A DNA stretch of 26,211 nucleotides from JBCDHN01 sp964351855 (GTDB lineage Bacteria > Verrucomicrobiota > Verrucomicrobiia > Verrucomicrobiales > DEV007). How positions within the stretch are numbered: position 1 is the first letter of the stretch; every line of letters begins with the position of its first letter. A program made the position numbers and the translations under genes. This document shows positions 24,694 through 26,211 of the stretch, piece by piece. The notes below the pieces were generated by a model, which searched no databases, was not told the DNA's origin, and saw only the letters and a list, made by a program, of their open reading frames with translations. The stretch covers positions 1 through 26,211 of the forward strand of contig CAYGQD010000082.1 in assembly GCA_964351855.1 (NCBI GenBank), read 5' to 3'.

Positions 24694-26211
24694 ATGAAAA
24701 TTGCTGTCGTCGTCGGTCACAACGCACAAGCGAAAGGAGCAGATGCTCCATCTCCCATTGGGCAAGCGGAGTTCGATTATAACAACGCGATCGCCGATGA
24801 AATGATCCGTTTGTGTGCCAGTAACATGTTCTGGAACTCCTACCGGATTCTGGATGTCGTGCGGATTAATCGCGAGAAAACATCGGGCTACTCTGCGGAA
24901 ATCAGGAATGCTTACGCGAAGGTGGATGATTCCGGGGCCGCTGCCAGCATCGAACTTCACTTCAATGCGGCAGGCCCAACTGCGACGGGAACCGAAACCC
25001 TTTCCAGCGGAAGTACAAATTCCATGGCGCTGAGCAAAGCCCTCCAAGATGCGATGCTCGCAAAGCTGAAACTGAGGGATCGAGGCGTCAAAGTATTGAC
25101 CCGGAACGACCGCGGAGGACTGAGCCTCCATGCCGGCAACCCTCCGGCGGCCTTGGTCGAACCGTTTTTTGCGACGAACACGGGCGACGTCGCGGCGGCT
25201 CACAAGCTGGGCATCTCCGGGATGGCAAAAATGTATCTCGATGGGTTGCTAGCCTACGCGAAACTCAAAGGAGAAACGCCGTCCGTGAGCACGCGAGATC
25301 TCTTCGCAGGGGTGGGCGGACTGAAGGTTGATGGGCTGACCAAGCCGGAGTTTTTCTCCCAAAACTATGGAGCGCTCAAACTAGCGGTCGAGACGGTGAA
25401 CCAAAGTCAGCAAGAGGCGGCGCACGGAGAAGAATTCGTGCCGCTTTCTCTGCAAGATGCGTTCGCCACGATGAACGCGGAGATGGCCTTGACCAGTAGC
25501 GGAATGGTGAACCCTGACGCCACCCATAGTTTGGGAGAAAAAGGACTCTTCCCACTCCCATCCAATCTCAGTTTCTGGAATGGGGAAGACGCTCCCGCCA
25601 ATGGGAAAGGACTGTCGGTAGAGCGGAATGTATCTGAATTTCTCTTCTATCTTTCCAATCTGAAAACGAAGGATGTCTGGCGTTCGTTCGGCTGGGGAGC
25701 GCTTTACGAAGATTTGTTTCAGCACGAGACGACGAAGGACAACCCGACCGCGCAATACCACTTGGTCGCAGCCGCGATTCATGGATGGTTTCTGGAGGCG
25801 AACTTCACCGGAACGCCGAATTTCACCGAAATTGCGGAGAAGACGGTCAATGCGCAACAAAACCCGGACGCTGTCATCGCCGCGTTGCAGTCTTACGGTT
25901 ACAAGCACGGGGCTGATCTCCTAAAGGGACGGCTCCGCAATGTGGAAGCCGGAGCAGCCGCTCTGCAGAGCGAAGACCTTCCCGTCGGGGCGGTTCCAAC
26001 GACGCCAGCAGTAGCGGCAGCGACAGCCCCCGCCGTTCCGTCTCCATCTCCCGCAGCTCCATCTCCCGCAGCTCCATCTCCAGCAGCTCCATCTCCGGCA
26101 GCGCCATCGCCAGCAGCTCCATCACCAGCAACTCCATCTCCAGCAACGCCATCTCCAGCCCCGACATCACCAACACCGCCAGATCCACCAACGCCATCAC
26201 CGCCAAACCCA
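24694..26211 (+). CDS. N-acetylmuramoyl-L-alanine amidase (Amidase_3-like) with Pro-rich tail, cut by window edge
   Basis: 506 codons are open from ATG 24694 to the last base, so the C-terminus is missing. Residues 1-190 fit a zinc amidase of the Amidase_3 type: VVVGHNAQAKGA with His9, Glu26 in AEFDYNN, His89 in SIELHFNA, and the catalytic-type Glu156 in PAALVEPFF. These are the three zinc ligands and the general base expected. Such enzymes cut the bond between MurNAc and L-Ala in peptidoglycan. There is no N-terminal signal peptide, which resembles phage endolysins or enzymes exported by other routes. Residues about 200-430 are not recognised; they contain a lysozyme/transglycosylase-like block at 267-290. 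A Pro/Ser/Ala repeat tail begins near residue 449. Confidence 0.82.
   Translation, partial: MKIAVVVGHNAQAKGADAPSPIGQAEFDYNNAIADEMIRLCASNMFWNSYRILDVVRINREKTSGYSAEIRNAYAKVDDSGAAASIELHFNAAGPTATGTETLSSGSTNSMALSKALQDAMLAKLKLRDRGVKVLTRNDRGGLSLHAGNPPAALVEPFFATNTGDVAAAHKLGISGMAKMYLDGLLAYAKLKGETPSVSTRDLFAGVGGLKVDGLTKPEFFSQNYGALKLAVETVNQSQQEAAHGEEFVPLSLQDAFATMNAEMALTSSGMVNPDATHSLGEKGLFPLPSNLSFWNGEDAPANGKGLSVERNVSEFLFYLSNLKTKDVWRSFGWGALYEDLFQHETTKDNPTAQYHLVAAAIHGWFLEANFTGTPNFTEIAEKTVNAQQNPDAVIAALQSYGYKHGADLLKGRLRNVEAGAAALQSEDLPVGAVPTTPAVAAATAPAVPSPSPAAPSPAAPSPAAPSPAAPSPAAPSPATPSPATPSPAPTSPTPPDPPTPSPPNP
26044..26208 (+). repeat. In-frame 15-base tandem repeat encoding PSPAA/PSPAT
   Basis: Eleven consecutive 15-base units encode PSPAA (five copies), PSPAT (two), then degenerate forms (PSPAP, TSPTP, PDPPT, PSPPN). 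Third-codon positions vary (TCT/TCG/TCA, CCC/CCA/CCG), so the protein repeat is kept while the DNA has drifted. This suggests selection for a Pro-rich flexible linker or cell-wall-spanning segment and not a recent expansion. It continues to the window edge. Confidence 0.9.

Noticed and set aside
25874..26206. A minus-strand frame rich in Met/Leu/Glu opposite the amidase tail
   Set aside because: It is the antisense reading of the PSPAA-coding repeat, which explains its periodic MELLEMEL pattern.
26044..26211. The 15-base repeats as a CRISPR array or non-coding satellite
   Set aside because: Units are contiguous without spacers and stay in frame with the amidase.

Overview
The window looks like chromosomal DNA of a Gram-negative bacterium of moderate G+C. 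It carries heptose genes for LPS or surface glycan, a lipoprotein, and a type I sulfatase with a signal peptide. My best guess is a Verrucomicrobia/PVC-type organism (Opitutae-like). This rests on the gene mix (sulfatase, GbsR-like plus RfaH-like regulators, FkbM and GT genes, GCKR-like protein) and is inference, not proof. It is almost fully coding: no gap exceeds about 170 bases. I saw no rRNA, tRNA, CRISPR array or insertion sequence. Most genes lack a clear Shine-Dalgarno sequence; the strong exception is the amidase at 24694.

Layout. (1) 1-468, minus: 5' part of dinB (DNA polymerase IV), running off the left edge. (2) 633-7562, plus: a three-gene set of a large transglutaminase-DUF2126 protein, a circularly permuted ATP-grasp/alpha-E fusion and a small transglutaminase-like protein. 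This is the peptide-tagging/amidoligase neighbourhood known from comparative genomics, here without its frequent partner, the Anbu protease. (3) 7689-17224, plus: a surface-polysaccharide operon. It opens with a GbsR/MarR-like regulator and an RfaH-like NusG paralogue, followed by a 167-base leader with an ops/JUMPstart-like sequence. Then come heptose kinase (hldA-type), gmhA, a Wzx-like flippase, two FkbM methyltransferases and four glycosyltransferases, ending at a clear intrinsic terminator (17260-17284). Most junctions inside the operon are 0-15 bases or overlap, several as ATGA.

(4) 17302-19317, plus: a DUF971 protein and a secreted type I sulfatase. (5) 19341-21758, minus: a GNAT acetyltransferase, a long MurQ/GCKR-like SIS protein and a small unrecognised protein. 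(6) 21905-23917, plus: a phasin-like coiled-coil protein and an ABC1/UbiB kinase with two C-terminal membrane helices. (7) 23939-24544, minus: a lipoprotein of unknown function. (8) 24694 to the right edge, plus: an N-acetylmuramoyl-L-alanine amidase with a long middle region and a Pro/Ser/Ala repeat tail that is still open at the window end.

The two most interesting places are the polysaccharide operon head, where a specialised antiterminator gene lies directly upstream of a sequence resembling its E. coli recruitment site, and the amidoligase/transglutaminase cluster. The GCKR-like protein and the amidase middle region also deserve checks.
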